A stretch of 6,532 bases of DNA, from assembly GCA_937864205.1 (NCBI GenBank), contig CALMJB010000117.1:1-6532 (forward strand), in the 5' to 3' direction. Of the stretch, positions 5,350-6,532 are shown one piece after another (the stretch's first letter is position 1; the number at the start of each line of letters is the position of its first letter). This stretch comes from an uncultured Actinomycetes bacterium (GTDB lineage Bacteria > Actinomycetota > Actinomycetes > Nanopelagicales > Nanopelagicaceae). Made by a program: the position numbers and the translations under genes. The notes beneath the pieces were generated by a model, which saw only the letters and a program-made list of their open reading frames with translations, made no database searches and had not been told where the DNA came from.

Positions 5350-5461
5350 AAGTGATGTAGAAATTAATCGTGAATCCAGCGGGACCCGCGTCAAATTTCG
5401 GCAACTGCTGGATTTGTGATGAAATTAGGCAGTGCCAGTTTCTATTTTGAAACACTTCAAA
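5350..5461 (+). promoter_or_regulatory. Structured purA leader, candidate SAM-I/SAM-IV-clan riboswitch
   Basis: A three-way fold can be drawn by hand. P1: 5357-5365 GUAGAAAUU with 5437-5445 AGUUUCUAU (9 pairs, two G-U). P2 hairpin: GCGG 5379-5382 with CCGC 5386-5389. P3: GGC 5400-5402 with GCC 5434-5436, bulged A5403, ACUGCU 5404-5409 with GGCAGU 5428-5433, then GAUUU 5411-5415 with AAAUU 5422-5426. In order it shows AUC, GGGA, UCAAAUUUCGGCAAC and AGUGCCA. SAM-I riboswitches show AUCAAGAG, GGGA, UGAAACCCGGCAACC and GGUGCCA. P3 of SAM-I is GGC-A-ACC/GGU-GCC; here ACC/GGU has become ACU/AGU, which preserves pairing. P4 is absent, as in SAM-IV or SAM-I/IV variants. The outer P2 stem is weak and the ligand is unproven. 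Confidence 0.45.
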
Positions 5462-5473
5462 GACTGATTTTTT
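5446..5473 (+). terminator. Hairpin plus T-run before purA (possible expression platform)
   Basis: UUUGAA (5446-5451) pairs with UUCAAA (5456-5461) around an ACAC loop. After a 6 nt gap comes a run of six T (5468-5473), ending 3 nt before the purA ATG. The stem is AU-rich and the T-run is displaced, so it would be a weak terminator; it may instead control access to the purA start. Its CACUU (5453-5457) could also pair with AAGUG (5350-5354) to extend P1, so the two forms would compete. Confidence 0.3.
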
Positions 5474-5476
5474 AAT

Positions 5477-6532
5477 ATGCCCGTACTCGTTTTAGTTGGA
5501 GCACAGTGGGGAGATGAAGGCAAGGGCAAAGCTACCGATTTATTAGGTGATCAAGTTGATTACGTGGTCAGATATCAAGGTGGCAATAACGCAGGACATA
5601 CAGTCGTAATTGGCGATGAAAAATATGCGTTGCATTTGTTGCCCACCGGAATTCTTTCAAAAAATGTCATTCCAGTTATTGGCAATGGCGTTGTAATAGA
5701 TCCAGCTGTCTTACTTGAAGAGATTCAAGGTTTAAATGACCGCGGAATTGATACCGATAAACTCAAAATTTCTAGCAATGCGCATTTAATTACTCCGTAC
5801 CATCGAACAATTGACAAGGTGACCGAGAGATTTCTAGGAAAATCAAAAATCGGAACTACCGGCCGAGGTATAGGTCCTGCTTACGCAGATAAAATTAATC
5901 GAATCGGAATTAGGGTACAAGATCTTTTCAATGAATCAATTTTACGGAAAAAAATAGAAGCGGCTTTGCATGATAAAAATCAAGTATTGACCAAGATTTT
6001 TAATCGAAAAGCAATTTCAACCGAGGAAGTAATTACAGAGTATTTGCAATTTGGAGAAAAGCTAAAAAAATATGTTTGCGATACATCTTTATTGCTTGAT
6101 GAAGCAATAAAAGGTAATAAAAATATTTTGCTTGAGGGATCGCAAGGAACATTGTTAGATGTTGATCACGGAACTTATCCCTTTGTAACTTCATCGAATC
6201 CCACTGCGGGTGGTGCGGCTACAGGTTCTGGCATCGGACCAAACAAATTCACAAGAATCATTGGGATTTTGAAGGCTTACACAACTCGAGTTGGATCTGG
6301 ACCATTTCCGACAGAGTTATTGGATGAAGATGGTGAAAAACTTCGTAGCATTGGTGGCGAAGTTGGAACTACAACTGGAAGAAATCGTAGATGTGGTTGG
6401 TTTGATGCACCTATTGCGAGGTATTCTGTTCGCATCAACGGATTAACAGATTTCTTTTTAACTAAACTTGATGTTTTAACCGGCTGGCAGAAAATTCCAG
6501 TTTGTGTCGGTTATGAAGTTGGCGGTAAAAAG
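5477..6532 (+). CDS. purA: Adenylosuccinate synthetase, 3' end beyond window
   Basis: PurA makes adenylosuccinate from IMP, aspartate and GTP, the first committed step to AMP. The window holds 352 residues of a family of about 430. Visible motifs are QWGDEGKGK (10-18) with the catalytic Asp13, GGNNAGHT with His41, IGTTGRGIGPAY (125-136), EGSQGTLLD with Gln223 (220-228), TSSNPTAGGAATGSGIGP (238-255), the IMP/aspartate loop VGTTTGRNRR (296-305) and the guanine-binding TKLDVL (329-334). All expected active-site residues in view are intact. The ATG at 5477 gives the canonical MPVLVLVGAQWGDEG start. No Shine-Dalgarno precedes it; instead there is the structured leader and a T-run, so expression is probably controlled in the leader RNA. 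Confidence 0.96.
   Translation, partial: MPVLVLVGAQWGDEGKGKATDLLGDQVDYVVRYQGGNNAGHTVVIGDEKYALHLLPTGILSKNVIPVIGNGVVIDPAVLLEEIQGLNDRGIDTDKLKISSNAHLITPYHRTIDKVTERFLGKSKIGTTGRGIGPAYADKINRIGIRVQDLFNESILRKKIEAALHDKNQVLTKIFNRKAISTEEVITEYLQFGEKLKKYVCDTSLLLDEAIKGNKNILLEGSQGTLLDVDHGTYPFVTSSNPTAGGAATGSGIGPNKFTRIIGILKAYTTRVGSGPFPTELLDEDGEKLRSIGGEVGTTTGRNRRCGWFDAPIARYSVRINGLTDFFLTKLDVLTGWQKIPVCVGYEVGGKK

Noticed and set aside
5371..5436. tRNA, purine riboswitch or ZTP riboswitch as the explanation of the purA leader
   Set aside because: There is no anticodon arm with T-loop, no purine-aptamer loop-loop motif, and no ZTP-type conserved 3' segment; the GGCAAC/GUGCCA pattern fits the SAM-I clan better.
1..6532. 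Mobile elements, CRISPR arrays, attachment sites or horizontally acquired islands
   Set aside because: No transposase, integrase, terminal repeats or spaced repeats were seen, and codon use looks uniform across all genes.

Overview
The window reads as a gene-dense, AT-rich piece of an actinobacterial chromosome. The gene order (metallophosphoesterase, GatB/YqeY, DUF4177, RidA, a Crp/GlxR-type regulator, nth, a TlpA-like thioredoxin, acs) follows, in shortened form, a block I recall from Mycobacterium tuberculosis and other high-GC actinobacteria, running from the metallophosphoesterase next to ponA2 down to acs. The proteins are most like actinobacterial family members, for example the Crp stretch FGELSLFDPGPRT and the Acs stretch YTSGTTAKPKG. 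Codon use, however, is strongly A/T-ending, intergenic gaps are tiny and several expected neighbours are missing. That combination suggests a streamlined planktonic actinobacterium, such as the freshwater acI/Nanopelagicales group. This placement is an inference, not proven here.

Layout from left to right: the 5' end of a leftward metallophosphoesterase gene (cut by the window edge); 20 bp away, a rightward three-gene unit with interlocked starts and stops (GatB/YqeY protein, a 52-residue DUF4177 protein, a RidA-family protein); a leftward crp-like regulator that shares a TTAA stop overlap with ridA; a 63 bp divergent region; rightward nth and a TlpA-like lipoprotein thioredoxin, again interlocked; leftward acs, which meets the thioredoxin gene in a second TTAA stop overlap; a 350 bp region holding divergent promoters, a 39-codon ORF and a structured RNA leader; then rightward purA, truncated by the right edge.

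Functionally this is core housekeeping: acetate activation (Acs), cAMP-type global regulation (Crp), base-excision repair (Nth), extracytoplasmic thiol-disulfide chemistry (TlpA-like), reactive enamine/imine clean-up (RidA) and AMP synthesis (PurA). The crp and acs starts sit exactly 6 nt after a TAnnnT hexamer and have no Shine-Dalgarno sequence, which suggests leaderless mRNAs.

The most interesting stretch is 5342-5476, upstream of purA. It can fold into a P1/P2/P3 arrangement that carries the GGGA ... GGCAAC ... GUGCCA signature of the SAM-I/SAM-IV riboswitch clan, with a compensatory change in P3, mutually exclusive alternative pairings and a downstream hairpin plus T-run. A SAM-sensing leader in front of adenylosuccinate synthetase would be unusual. 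Just upstream lies an unrecognised 39-residue hydrophobic ORF with the best ribosome binding site in the window.
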